A DNA stretch of 64,000 bases from positions 744,001 through 808,000 of the forward strand of contig OY970224.1 in assembly GCA_963714035.1 (NCBI GenBank). The letters are read 5' to 3'. The position numbers and the translations under genes were made by a program. The first letter of the stretch is position 1. The number at the start of each line of letters is the position of its first letter. Origin of the DNA: DATFVB01 sp963714035. GTDB lineage: Bacteria > Acidobacteriota > Thermoanaerobaculia > UBA5066 > DATFVB01. This document shows, one piece after another, positions 1 to 8,477 of this stretch. The notes under the pieces were generated by a model that searched no databases, was not told where the DNA came from, and was given only the letters and a program-made list of their open reading frames with translations.

Positions 1-135
1 ACGAGGTATCGCGAGACGTGCGGGAAGGTGCGTTCGGCCGCCCGGGCGGCGGCGGAGGCGTACCGGGAGCGTACGTCGAGCCGGCGCCCGGGGGGCCGGA
101 CGCGCATGACCGTGCGTATCGCGAGACCCGCCCAT
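1..135. other. Left-edge non-coding stretch, nothing recognised
   Basis: This GC-rich stretch lies downstream of the GAPDH stop codon. It holds a short direct repeat (TATCGCGAGAC near 7 and 117) and a small palindrome around 60-77 (CGTAC...GTACG). No convincing gene is visible. It could be intergenic sequence or the end of a gene that starts outside the window. Confidence 0.4.
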
Positions 136-1149
136 TCAAGCGGCCGGGCGGAGGCGCGACAGAATCTCCACCAGGTCCGCCACCCGTTCCGAGTAGCCCC
201 ACTCGTTGTCGTACCAGGCGAGGACACGGACGTACCCGTCTCCCCCGGCGCGGGTCGAGAGGGAATCGAAAACTGCCGAATGCGGATTTCCGATGATGTC
301 GGTCGAGACGAGGGGCGCATCGCTGTACTCGACGATCCGCGCGAGGCGCCCCATCGCGGCGTTCCGGACGGCCGCGTTCACGTCGTCGCGGGAGGGACGG
401 CCGCGCATCCGGCAGACGAGCTCGACGATCGACCCGTCCGGGACCGGAACGCGCATCGCGATGCCGTCGATCTTCCCCGCGAGCTTCGGAAGAACCTTGC
501 CCACCGCGCGGGCGGCTCCCGTCGAGGTCGGGATGATGTTCAGGGCGGCGGCCCGGCTGCGGCGGAGGTCCTTGTGCGCAACGTCGGCCAGCCGCTGGTC
601 GTTCGTGTACGCGTGCACGGTCGACATGAGCCCGTCCTCGATCCCGAACGCGTCGTCGAGGATCTGCGCGATCGGCGCGAGACAGTTCGTCGTGCAGGAC
701 GCGTTCGACACGAGCCGGTGCCCGGGACGGAGCATGTCGTCGTTGACGCCGATCACAACCATCGCGTCGATGTCGCCCTCCGGCGGAACGGTGAGGATGA
801 CGCGTTCGGCGCCGCCGTCGAGGTGCCGGGCGATTTCCGTGCGCTTTCGGAACGCCCCCGTCGATTCGATCACGATCGAGGCGCCCCACTCCCGCCACGG
901 GATCCTGCCCGGGTCGCGTTCGTGGGAAAGGCGGACGCGCCTTCCCGAGGCGGTCAGCGCGCCGTCCTCCGCGACGACGGCGCCCGGGTAGCGCCCCATG
1001 ACCGTGTCGTACTGGAGGAGATAGGCGAGCTGGTCGGCGTCGAACAGATCGTTGACCCCGACGACCTCGATCGAGGGCCTCCCCGCGAGGATCCGGAAAA
1101 CGGTGCGGCCGATCCGGCCGAAACCGTTGATCCCGACGCGCACCGTCAC
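136..1149 (-). CDS. gap: Glyceraldehyde-3-phosphate dehydrogenase, type I
   Basis: Cytosolic glycolytic enzyme that oxidatively phosphorylates glyceraldehyde 3-phosphate to 1,3-bisphosphoglycerate with NAD(P). The protein is 337 residues, normal for the family. The N terminus carries the Rossmann motif GINGFGRIGRT (about residues 6-16). The active site SNASCTTNCLAP places the catalytic cysteine at about 152 and the base histidine (HAYTN) at about 179. The phosphate-site motif IIPTSTGAA and the C-terminal WYDNEWGYS are present. The GTG start overlaps the stop of the upstream GAPDH-like gene (GTGA), so the two are probably translationally coupled. No phosphoglycerate kinase gene is adjacent. 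Confidence 0.95.
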   Translation of the reverse strand: MTVRVGINGFGRIGRTVFRILAGRPSIEVVGVNDLFDADQLAYLLQYDTVMGRYPGAVVAEDGALTASGRRVRLSHERDPGRIPWREWGASIVIESTGAFRKRTEIARHLDGGAERVILTVPPEGDIDAMVVIGVNDDMLRPGHRLVSNASCTTNCLAPIAQILDDAFGIEDGLMSTVHAYTNDQRLADVAHKDLRRSRAAALNIIPTSTGAARAVGKVLPKLAGKIDGIAMRVPVPDGSIVELVCRMRGRPSRDDVNAAVRNAAMGRLARIVEYSDAPLVSTDIIGNPHSAVFDSLSTRAGGDGYVRVLAWYDNEWGYSERVADLVEILSRLRPAA

Positions 1150-2195
1150 GCGCGCTCCCCCGCCCCGACGACGCGCGTCCCGGGCGCGTCGAGGCGCGAA
1201 AGCGCTGAAACCACTTCCGCGATGCGGACGGCGAACGCCCAGCCGGCGTCGGTCCAGGAGAGCGTTTTCGAGAGGCGCTCGCCGAGCATCATCGTCGCCG
1301 GCGCGTCGAAGACGCACGAATAATCGCTTCGGGTCACGTCGCTCGAGACGATCGGCTCCTCCTCGCAAGCGACGATCCCCTTCCAGCGGCCCGCCGCCGC
1401 CGCGCGCACCGCGTCGGCGATCGACTCCGGAGAAGCCGGACGGCTGTGCCAGCACGTGAGGTCGACGACGGAGCCGTTGGCGACCGGGACGTCGACGGCG
1501 GAGCCGGTCAGCTTTCCGGCGAGATCCGGAAAGAGGCGCTCGAGCATCGCCTCCGACCGCGACTCCTGCGGAATGATGTTCTCCGCCGCCGACCGTCCGC
1601 GGCGTTTGTCGGAGAGCGGGACGTCGGAGAGGCGGTGCGCGTTCGTGTAGGCGTGGATCGCGTCGAAGAATGCGCGCTCGATTCCGAACGCGTCCTTCAG
1701 GGTCGCGAGGATCGGCGCGATGCACGAGACGGTCCGCGAGGCGAGGTCGATCAACCGGTGCTCCGGCCTGAGCTCCTCGTCGTTCCATCCGCGGACGAAC
1801 GTGAAATCGAGCGCGTCGGCGGGCGGAGTGCAGGTGACGACTCGTCCGGCGCCGGCGGCGAGGTGAGACGCCGCTTCCGCGCGCGTCAGCGCCCGCGCCG
1901 TGCACTCGAGGACGACGTCCACCTTCGCCTCTCCCCAGGGGGGAACGTCCCCTTTCGGGAAGGGCGCCCAGAACCGGATGTCGCGGCCGCGAAAGCGAAG
2001 GCCCCCTTCCGAGAGCGCGAGAGGCTCTTCGAATCTCCCGAAGAGCGTGTCGAACCTCAGGAGATACAGGAGCTGGTCGGGGGGAACCGCGTCGCAGATC
2101 GCGACGATCTCGACGTCGGACCGGCCCGCCATGATCCGGAAGACGTTGCGGCCCGTCTGGCCGAATCCCATGATTCCGACGCGCGTGGCGGCCAT
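1146..2195 (-). CDS. GAPDH-like protein without the catalytic cysteine
   Basis: GAPDH homologue of 349 residues with a full NAD-binding motif (GIMGFGQTGRN, about residues 7-17) and the catalytic-base region AIHAYTN (His about 181). The catalytic motif ASCTTNC is replaced by ASRTVSC: the peroxidatic-type cysteine is Arg154 (CGG at 1734-1736 on the complement), while the second cysteine remains (Cys158). The phosphate-binding STGAA loop is also replaced (IIPQESRSEAML). It should not catalyse the normal reaction, so a regulatory, structural or different catalytic role is inferred. The ATG start leads straight into the conserved N terminus. It is the first gene of the pair and overlaps the canonical gap gene by 4 bp. 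Confidence 0.85.
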   Translation of the reverse strand: MAATRVGIMGFGQTGRNVFRIMAGRSDVEIVAICDAVPPDQLLYLLRFDTLFGRFEEPLALSEGGLRFRGRDIRFWAPFPKGDVPPWGEAKVDVVLECTARALTRAEAASHLAAGAGRVVTCTPPADALDFTFVRGWNDEELRPEHRLIDLASRTVSCIAPILATLKDAFGIERAFFDAIHAYTNAHRLSDVPLSDKRRGRSAAENIIPQESRSEAMLERLFPDLAGKLTGSAVDVPVANGSVVDLTCWHSRPASPESIADAVRAAAAGRWKGIVACEEEPIVSSDVTRSDYSCVFDAPATMMLGERLSKTLSWTDAGWAFAVRIAEVVSALSRLDAPGTRVVGAGERA

Positions 2196-2416
2196 CGGGA
2201 AAAACCTATCACGCAGGGCGGATCGGGGCGGCCGATGCATCCCTCCGGTCCGGAAGCACGGAATGATGCATTTGGAGGTTTCGCCCCCGTGAACGGCGCT
2301 CCAGACTGTGAGTCGACGAACGGCGCCCACCGGGAATGCCCGGGCGCCCGGAATCCGGGTCGTCGCCGGCGGCACGGCGCTCTCGCCCCCGCCGATATTC
2401 GGAGGAGGAGGGAGAC
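2196..2416. promoter_or_regulatory. Divergent intergenic region between the GAPDH pair and an unknown gene
   Basis: A 221-bp divergent spacer that must hold promoters for the minus-strand GAPDH pair and the plus-strand unknown gene. The only clear element is a purine-rich ribosome binding site (GGAGGAGGAGGGA) just before the ATG at 2417. No confident -35/-10 pair was recognised. Confidence 0.4.
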
Positions 2417-2878
2417 ATGGACGCCGCCAGGACTTCATCGGAAACGGTTCTTCGGATCGAGCATCTTTCGCGTCCCGACGTCATCGCACGCCTGAGAGAG
2501 ACGCTGAAGGGCTACGCCGACGTCGATCACTGCCTCTGCACGGCCGTCGGCCGGCTCGGGATCTTCTGCAAGGGATTCCGGGGCGACTCCGATGCTGAGC
2601 TCCTCTCGCGCTTCGCCTGGATCGCGCGCAACCACCGCGGGGCTCCCCGCCAACGGCTCGAGGAGCTCGCTTCGCTGTACCACTCCGGCCGCCAGGCGGC
2701 GACGGGCGCCGAGATCTGCTGCGACGTCGAGACGCGCGAACACGCCGGCTGCGACGGCTGGAACCAGTTCGACAACGCGGCGCTGGAAGGATTCCATCTG
2801 GCTTTGCTCGGCAGCCCGGTCAAGATCGGCGAGAGTCGCGCGGATACATCGTCTCCGCGGCCCTCACGGAGTTCGTGA
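2417..2878 (+). CDS. Hypothetical protein, 153 aa, cysteine-containing
   Basis: Not recognised. The ATG at 2417 is chosen because a very strong Shine-Dalgarno sequence (GGAGGAGGAGGGA) lies immediately upstream, although the frame is open further 5'. The 153-residue product looks soluble, with no signal peptide or membrane helix. It has a mostly helical, charged N-terminal half, clustered cysteines (HCLC near residue 36, EICCDVE near 102, HAGCDGW near 113) and a Ser/Arg-rich tail. The cysteines suggest metal or redox chemistry, but that is only inference. It is transcribed divergently from the GAPDH pair. Confidence 0.65.
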   Translation: MDAARTSSETVLRIEHLSRPDVIARLRETLKGYADVDHCLCTAVGRLGIFCKGFRGDSDAELLSRFAWIARNHRGAPRQRLEELASLYHSGRQAATGAEICCDVETREHAGCDGWNQFDNAALEGFHLALLGSPVKIGESRADTSSPRPSRSS

Positions 2879-3063
2879 ATCGACGTGGTCCTCGGGCCCG
2901 GTAGAGGGACTCATCGCCTCGTTATCGACGCTCTCCGGAACGAGTTGAAAGCGCGGTGAGGCGCGAGCCCGCCGGGATGCGGGTCGACCGCGACGCGCCC
3001 CGGAATGGAATCTCCGGACGCCCCGGTCGGCGCCGAAGCGGCCGAGCCGAAGAGGCGAGCCGC

Positions 3064-3221
3064 GAAGGTCAGATCGCGGATAGTGTGAGGGCAGAGCGCG
3101 CACTTCCATGCGCGCGGCGCGCTCTCTCCTGAGCGAAGCGAAGGACCTGGCAACCGGAGCAGATCCTTCGTCGCTTCGCTCCTCAGGATGGCATGCTCCG
3201 GAGGTCCGCGATCCGGGAGGC
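3064..3221 (+). repeat. Dispersed repeat R1, copy A
   Basis: About 158 bp that is highly similar to the reverse complement of 35030-35186. Shared blocks include CAGATCGCGGA, GCGCGCTCTCTCCTGAGCG, AGCAGATCCTTCGTCGC and TGCTCCGGAGGTCCGCGAT. Internal self-complementary pieces (CTGAGCGAAGCG / CGCTTCGCTCCTCAG) suggest hairpin formation. It is intergenic in both places. Confidence 0.8.
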
Positions 3222-3277
3222 CGGAGCGTTCCAGCCGCGCAGCGGCGCGCGCGAGGCCGACGTGCCACGCCCCCGGC

Positions 3278-3368
3278 CGGCTCGATGCGTCCGCCTTCGC
3301 CAGGGCTTCGGACGGATCTCGGCGCCCATCCTCCGAAGCTCGCGAGAGCGAAGGAGGATCGTCGCGCC
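3278..3368 (+). repeat. Dispersed repeat R2, copy A
   Basis: About 91 bp nearly identical to 28293-28383 in the same orientation. Shared blocks include GGCTCGATGC, TCCGCCTTCGCCA, GCGCCCATCCTCCGAAGC and TCGCGAGAGCGAAGGAGGAT. It lies just downstream of the lipoprotein gene stop on the opposite strand. Both copies sit between genes, next to genes for small membrane-associated proteins. Confidence 0.8.
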
Positions 3369-3376
3369 GGCTTCCC

Positions 3377-3763
3377 CTATTCCCCGCTGCAGCGGCAGGC
3401 GGGCAAGGTTCGCGTCTCGATGTACGTGACGTCGTTGGTGTACGCCGTGAAGCCGCGCTGCCGCGAGAGGAGCCGCAACAGGCACCCGGATCTCTTCTTC
3501 TGGACGAAGAACGTGTAGTCGGTCGTTCGGGAACCGACGACGAAGGGCCGGAGCCCCGGATTGCCGAACCCGATTTCGACGGCGGCGCGCTGGCCGAGCG
3601 CCTCCGCTTCCTCCCGTTTCTCTCCCTGCGAGACCAGGATCGCGGCGATCTGCGAGCGAAAGTCCGCGGCGCACTTCTCGTCGGACAGGTCGAGCTCTCC
3701 GATCGTGGCGCATCCGGAGAAAATCATCAGGGCCGCGAGAATCGCCGGCGCCGCGAGTCTCAT
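3377..3763 (-). CDS. Small lipoprotein, unknown function
   Basis: A 128-residue exported protein. The N terminus is a type II signal peptide with lipobox LMIFSGC (cysteine at about residue 18), so it should be lipid-anchored in the envelope. The mature part is short, charged then aromatic (VGSRTTDYTFFVQKK near the middle), with two more cysteines near the C terminus (SGC, CRC). I recognise no family. A TATTCT hexamer lies 6 nt upstream of the ATG, with no obvious Shine-Dalgarno sequence, so leaderless initiation is possible. It lies just upstream of the efflux operon's 3' end in the same orientation, with a 68-bp gap. Confidence 0.7.
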   Translation of the reverse strand: MRLAAPAILAALMIFSGCATIGELDLSDEKCAADFRSQIAAILVSQGEKREEAEALGQRAAVEIGFGNPGLRPFVVGSRTTDYTFFVQKKRSGCLLRLLSRQRGFTAYTNDVTYIETRTLPACRCSGE

Positions 3764-3831
3764 GCGGAAAGAATATCCCCGCGCTCAAGACGAGGACGGA
3801 GATGCCGTTCCGGCGGCCGCCGCCGCCCACC

Positions 3832-5319
3832 TCAGGGCTGAGGGTTGCCCTCCGGCGGCGAGGCAGGTTCCGAATGCGAGAGGACCTGGCTGCCCGACGG
3901 GAGGTCCGAGGCGCGCCAGCCGCCGCCGAGCGCCCGCACGAGAGCGACCGCAGCGGCCATCCGGCGATTCCGGAGCTGGACCGCGGTCCGTTCGTTCTCG
4001 AGGGCGGTCGCCTCGGCCGTGATCACTTCGAGATAGCTCGTGATTCCCCCCGTGTAGCGGGTCTGCGCGAGCGAGAGCGCCCGCTCGGCGGCGGTCACCG
4101 CGTCGGCCTCGTCGCGGGCCTCGTCCTCGAGAAGGCGCAGCGCCGCGAGCTGGTCCTCGACGTCCTGGAAGGCCGTCAGGACGGACTGCCGGTACGCGGC
4201 GACCGACATGTCGTACGCGGCCTCGGCCTGCTCCTTCGCGGCGCGGCGCTTCCCTCCCGAGAAGAGCGTGCCGGCGAGCGAGGCCCCGATCGACCAGAAC
4301 CGGTCGGGAAGGGAGAACAGCTGCCCGATCACCGAGTTTCCGTATCCTCCCGACGCCGAAAGACCGAGCGTCGGGAAGAAGGCCGCGATGGCCACGCCGA
4401 TGCGCGCGTTCGCGGCGGCGACCTGGCGCTCGGCCGACGCGACGTCCGGCCGCCTCTCGACGAGCTCGGACGGAAGGACCGTCGGGATCGGGGGAGGATT
4501 CGCCGTCAGCGGCGCCGCCGGCACGGAGAGATCGGCGGGCGCCTTGCCGATCAGCACGGCGATCGCGTGTTCGAGCTGGGCGCGCTGGAGCGCCACGTCG
4601 GTCGCCTGCGCGCGCGTCGAAGAGAGCTGCGTCTGCGCCTGCGCGACGTCGACGCCGGAAACGACTCCCTGCTGGAACTTGTCGGTCGTGAGCGTGAGAG
4701 CTTTCTGGTAGGCCTCGACGTTCGTGTCCAGCAGCGCCTTCTCCGCGTCGGCTTCGCGAAGGGCGAAATAATCGGAGGCGAGCTCCGCCTGGAAGGAGAG
4801 CCGCGCGTTCTCGAGATCCGCCTCGCTCGACTGCGCCGCCTCGACGTTGGCCTCGACGTTGCGGCGGATGCGGCCCCAGACGTCGATCTCCCACGTCAGG
4901 TCCGCGGAGACGCTGTAGAAATCCACCACGCCCGGCGTCGCGACGTGGCCGGTCGTCGCCTGCGCCGCTCCCTGCGAACGGGTCGCGCCCGCGCTCGCCC
5001 CGATCGTCGGAAAGAAATCCGCGCGGGCGCCGCGCGCGACCGCGCGCGCGACCCGGTACGCCGCTTCCGCCTGACGCACGTTCTGGTTCGAGATCGCGAC
5101 CTGGTCTTCCAGCGCGTCGAGCCCGCCGTCTCCGAAGATCTTCCACCACGCGCCCCGCGCGATCCCGTCGGCCGGGGCCGCGACCTCCCAGTCCGGAGGC
5201 GGCGCCTCCTTCCATCGCTCCGACGCGGGGACCCCGGGCTTCCGGTAGTCGGGCCCGACCGCGCACGCCGCCGGGAGAAGCAGGACGCCGGCGGCCGCCA
5301 CCCGAAGCGCTTTCTTCAT
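3832..5319 (-). CDS. RND efflux outer-membrane factor (OprM/NodT family lipoprotein)
   Basis: TolC-like outer-membrane channel of 495 residues that completes the tripartite pump encoded upstream. It starts with a lipoprotein signal (LLLPAACAVGPDY; lipidated Cys about residue 19) followed by the family-typical GPDYRKP. Two repeated OEP domains follow, each with long helical stretches (for example the AEAAYRVARAVARGARADF region and the repeat near residue 280). The conserved motif LTWEIDVWGRIRR is at about 125-137. The ATG overlaps the stop of the second RND permease (ATGA). This is the last gene of the four-gene efflux operon. Confidence 0.93.
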   Translation of the reverse strand: MKKALRVAAAGVLLLPAACAVGPDYRKPGVPASERWKEAPPPDWEVAAPADGIARGAWWKIFGDGGLDALEDQVAISNQNVRQAEAAYRVARAVARGARADFFPTIGASAGATRSQGAAQATTGHVATPGVVDFYSVSADLTWEIDVWGRIRRNVEANVEAAQSSEADLENARLSFQAELASDYFALREADAEKALLDTNVEAYQKALTLTTDKFQQGVVSGVDVAQAQTQLSSTRAQATDVALQRAQLEHAIAVLIGKAPADLSVPAAPLTANPPPIPTVLPSELVERRPDVASAERQVAAANARIGVAIAAFFPTLGLSASGGYGNSVIGQLFSLPDRFWSIGASLAGTLFSGGKRRAAKEQAEAAYDMSVAAYRQSVLTAFQDVEDQLAALRLLEDEARDEADAVTAAERALSLAQTRYTGGITSYLEVITAEATALENERTAVQLRNRRMAAAVALVRALGGGWRASDLPSGSQVLSHSEPASPPEGNPQP

Positions 5320-8300
5320 GCCCCCTCCTCGACCGGCGACAGCTGCGCGTGGCGGCCGCGAACGCGCGACCACCGCATCCGGAACCGGTCCAGATAGAGA
5401 TAAACGACCGGCGTCGTGTAGAGCGTGAGCATCTGGGAAAAGATCAGGCCGCCGACGATCGCGATGCCGAGGGGACGGCGGAGCTCGGATCCCGTGCCGC
5501 CGCCGATCGCGAGCGGGAGCCCCCCGAGGAGCGCGGCCATCGTGGTCATCGTGATCGGCCGGAACCGGAGCAGGCAGGCCTGGAAGATGGCGTCCTCGGG
5601 ACTCTTCCCCTTCCCCCGCTCCGCTTCGATCGCGAAATCGACCATGAGAATCCCGTTCTTCTTGACGATCCCGATCAGGAGGATCACCCCGATCAGCGCG
5701 ATCACCGAGAGATCGTTGTGCGTGAGCAGGAGGGCGAGCAGCGCGCCGACTCCCGCCGAGGGAAGCGTCGAGAGGATCGTGATCGGATAGATGTAGCTCT
5801 CGTAGAGGATCCCCAGGACGATGTACACGGTCACGAGCGCGGCGAGGATCAGGACCGGCTCGTTGGCGAGGGAAGCCTGGAAGGCCTGGGCGGTCCCCTG
5901 GAAACGCCCGCGGATCGCCGCCGGAAGGTGGATCTCCGACTCGGCCCGCTGGATCGCGTCCACCGCCTGCCCGAGCGCCACGCCGGGAGCCAGGTTGAAC
6001 GAGAGCGTCACCGAGGGGAACTGCGACTGGTGGTTCACCGAGAGCGGGGCCGTCGCGGGCTCGTATCGCGTGAAAGCCGACAGGGGGACCATCGCCCCCG
6101 ACGTGGTCCGGACGTAGATGGTCTTGAGCCCGTCGGGATCCTGCCAGAGCCGCGGCTCCGCTTCCATGACGACGTGGTACTGGTTGAGCCGGGTGTACAT
6201 CGTCGACACCTGCCGCTGGCCGAAGGCATCGTAGAGCGTGTTGTCGATCGCCTGCGGCGTGATCCCCAGACGCGACGCGGTGCTCCGGTCGATCACGAGG
6301 GACGCCTCGAGGCCTCGATCCTGCTGGTCGCTGTTGGCATCGGTCACCTCGCGGAGCTTCTTCAGGCGCGCCAGCACCTTCGGCGCCCAGGCGAACAGCT
6401 CGGTGGCGTCGTCGCCCTGCAGCGTGTACTGGTACTGGGCCGCTCCCACGCGCCCGCCGACCCGGACATCCTGGATGGGCTGGAGCACGAGGGTCGCCCC
6501 CGGCACGTGCGCGAGCTTTCCGCGGAGACGCCCGATCACCTGGTCGGCGGTCACGTTCCGTTTCGAAGGGTCCTTCAGGGAGATGAACATCCGGCCGGTG
6601 TTGGCGGTCCCGCCGCCCACGAAGCCGTTGGCGCTCTCGACGGCCGGATCCCGCATCACCGTGGCGACGAATCTCCCGAGCTTCTTCTGCATCGCCTGGA
6701 ACGAGGTGTCCTGATCGGCCTGGATCGCTCCCGTCAGCCTCCCCGTGTCCTGCTGGGGGAAGAAGCCCTTGGGGATCTTCGCGTACAGATAGATCGTGGC
6801 GGCCATCGTCGCCAGCATGACCGTCAGCATGACCGGCTGGTGTCGAAGGACCCAGGAGAGCGATCTTTCGTATCCCTTCAGGATCGCCTGGAAGCCCTTC
6901 TCGCTCGCGCGAAACAGCTTCCCGCGAGACTCTCTCGATTCCGATCGGAGCAGGCGCGAGCACATCATCGGCGTGGTCGTCAGAGAGATCACCATCGAGA
7001 CGAAGATCGCGACCGAGAGGGTCACCGCGAACTCCCGGAACAACCGGCCGACGATCCCTCCCATAAGCAAGATGGGGATGAAAACGGCGATGAGAGAGAT
7101 GCTGATCGACATCACCGTGAAGCCGATCTCCTTCGCGCCGAGCAGGGACGCCTCCATGGGCGATTTCCCCTCCTCGAGGTGCCGCGTGACGTTTTCCAGG
7201 ACCACGATGGCGTCGTCCACGACGAAGCCCGTCGCGACCGTCATCGCCATGAGCGACAGATTGTCCAGACTGTATCCCAGCAGATACATCACGCCGAACG
7301 TTCCGAGGAGCGAGATGGGAACCGCGACACTCGGGATCAACGTGGCCCGGGCGCTGCGGAGGAAGAGGAAGACGACGAGGATCACGAGAATGATCGCGAT
7401 CATCATCGTGATCTCGATGTCCTTGACCGACGCGCGGATCGTGCGCGTCGCGTCGATCACGACGGAGAGCTTGACGGTCGGCGGCACGGCGGCCTGCAGC
7501 CGGGGCATGATCTCCCGCACGTGATCCACCGTGTCGATGATGTTGGCGCCCGGCTGCTTGAAGACGATGATGATGATGGCGGGCTTGCCGTTCGAGATCC
7601 CTCCGGTCCGGATGTCCTCCACGGAGTCGGTCACGGTCGCGATGTCGGCCAGGCGCAGCGCCGCCCCATCCTGGTAATGGATCACCATCGGGCGGTACTG
7701 GGCGGCCGTCAGGAGCTGGTCGGTCGTCGAGATCGACCAGGAGCGCTGTCCGTTGCCGACCTCCCCCTTCGGGCGGTTGGCGTTGGCGGCGCCGAGCGCC
7801 GCGCGCACGTCCTCGAGGCTCAGGCCGTTGCGGTTGAGCTCGGAGGGGTCGACGTCGACCCGGACCGCCGGGAGGGCGCCTCCTCCCACGATCACCTGCC
7901 CGACGCCCGGCACCTGGGAGAGCATCTGCTGCAGGATGGACGACGCGACGTCGTACATCTTCGTGCGTTCGACGAGATCGGAGGTGAGCGAAAGGAGCAG
8001 GATCGGCGCGTCCGACGGGTTGACCTTCCGGTACGACGGGTTGCTCGGGAGATTCGCGGGCAGCTGGCCGCGCGCCGCGTTGATCGCGGCCTGCACGTCC
8101 CGCGCGGCGGCGTCGATCTGCCTATCCAGATCGAACTGGAGCGTGATGTTCGACGAGCCGAGCGTGCTCGACGACGTCATCTCGGCGACACCGGCGATGC
8201 GGCCGAACTGCCGCTCGAGCGGGGTCGCGACCGACGACGCCATGGTCTCGGGAGAGGCGCCGGGGAGTCCCGCGTTGACGTTGATCGTCGGAAATTCGAC

Positions 8301-8477
8301 CTGCGGCAGCGGCGAAACGGGCAGGAGCGTGTAGGCGATCCCGCCCGCGATCGCGATCGCCGCCGTGAGGAGCGTGGTCGCGATCGGGCGGCGGATGAAC
8401 GGCGAGGACAGGCTCGCCCCGAGGCCGGCGCCCCCGGGCGCGTCGCGCGGCTCGCCCGGTTCGCCCGGGGCGCTCAT
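5316..8477 (-). CDS. RND multidrug efflux permease, second subunit (MdtC-like)
   Basis: Inner-membrane proton-driven transporter of 1053 residues from the AcrB/MdtBC superfamily. The first transmembrane helix follows an unusual Gly/Pro-rich leader (residues 1-22) and the segment SSPFIRRPIATTLL. The proton-relay helix has the family's double aspartate (ATGFVVDDAIVVLENV) and the second half has GIVKKNGILMVDF with the TM10 lysine. Two large periplasmic loops and twelve helices fit the family. It overlaps the preceding permease and the following channel gene by 4 bp each. Two different permeases plus one adaptor resemble MdtABC, whose permeases form a B2C heterotrimer; heterotrimer assembly here is inference. 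Confidence 0.93.
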   Translation of the reverse strand: MSAPGEPGEPRDAPGGAGLGASLSSPFIRRPIATTLLTAAIAIAGGIAYTLLPVSPLPQVEFPTINVNAGLPGASPETMASSVATPLERQFGRIAGVAEMTSSSTLGSSNITLQFDLDRQIDAAARDVQAAINAARGQLPANLPSNPSYRKVNPSDAPILLLSLTSDLVERTKMYDVASSILQQMLSQVPGVGQVIVGGGALPAVRVDVDPSELNRNGLSLEDVRAALGAANANRPKGEVGNGQRSWSISTTDQLLTAAQYRPMVIHYQDGAALRLADIATVTDSVEDIRTGGISNGKPAIIIIVFKQPGANIIDTVDHVREIMPRLQAAVPPTVKLSVVIDATRTIRASVKDIEITMMIAIILVILVVFLFLRSARATLIPSVAVPISLLGTFGVMYLLGYSLDNLSLMAMTVATGFVVDDAIVVLENVTRHLEEGKSPMEASLLGAKEIGFTVMSISISLIAVFIPILLMGGIVGRLFREFAVTLSVAIFVSMVISLTTTPMMCSRLLRSESRESRGKLFRASEKGFQAILKGYERSLSWVLRHQPVMLTVMLATMAATIYLYAKIPKGFFPQQDTGRLTGAIQADQDTSFQAMQKKLGRFVATVMRDPAVESANGFVGGGTANTGRMFISLKDPSKRNVTADQVIGRLRGKLAHVPGATLVLQPIQDVRVGGRVGAAQYQYTLQGDDATELFAWAPKVLARLKKLREVTDANSDQQDRGLEASLVIDRSTASRLGITPQAIDNTLYDAFGQRQVSTMYTRLNQYHVVMEAEPRLWQDPDGLKTIYVRTTSGAMVPLSAFTRYEPATAPLSVNHQSQFPSVTLSFNLAPGVALGQAVDAIQRAESEIHLPAAIRGRFQGTAQAFQASLANEPVLILAALVTVYIVLGILYESYIYPITILSTLPSAGVGALLALLLTHNDLSVIALIGVILLIGIVKKNGILMVDFAIEAERGKGKSPEDAIFQACLLRFRPITMTTMAALLGGLPLAIGGGTGSELRRPLGIAIVGGLIFSQMLTLYTTPVVYLYLDRFRMRWSRVRGRHAQLSPVEEGA

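Larger units (their letters stand above)
2879..3376. other. Gene-free stretch made largely of dispersed repeats
   Basis: No gene is supported here. The sequence is a mosaic of two repeat families found elsewhere in the window. One part (about 3064-3221) matches 35030-35186 in inverted orientation. Another (about 3278-3368, with a short match near 2957-2995) matches 28293-28383 and 28196-28232 in direct orientation. The short reading frames within it are translations of repeat sequence. Confidence 0.6.

Noticed and set aside
1146..2195. Second GAPDH as erythrose-4-phosphate dehydrogenase
   Set aside because: That enzyme also needs the catalytic cysteine, which is Arg here.
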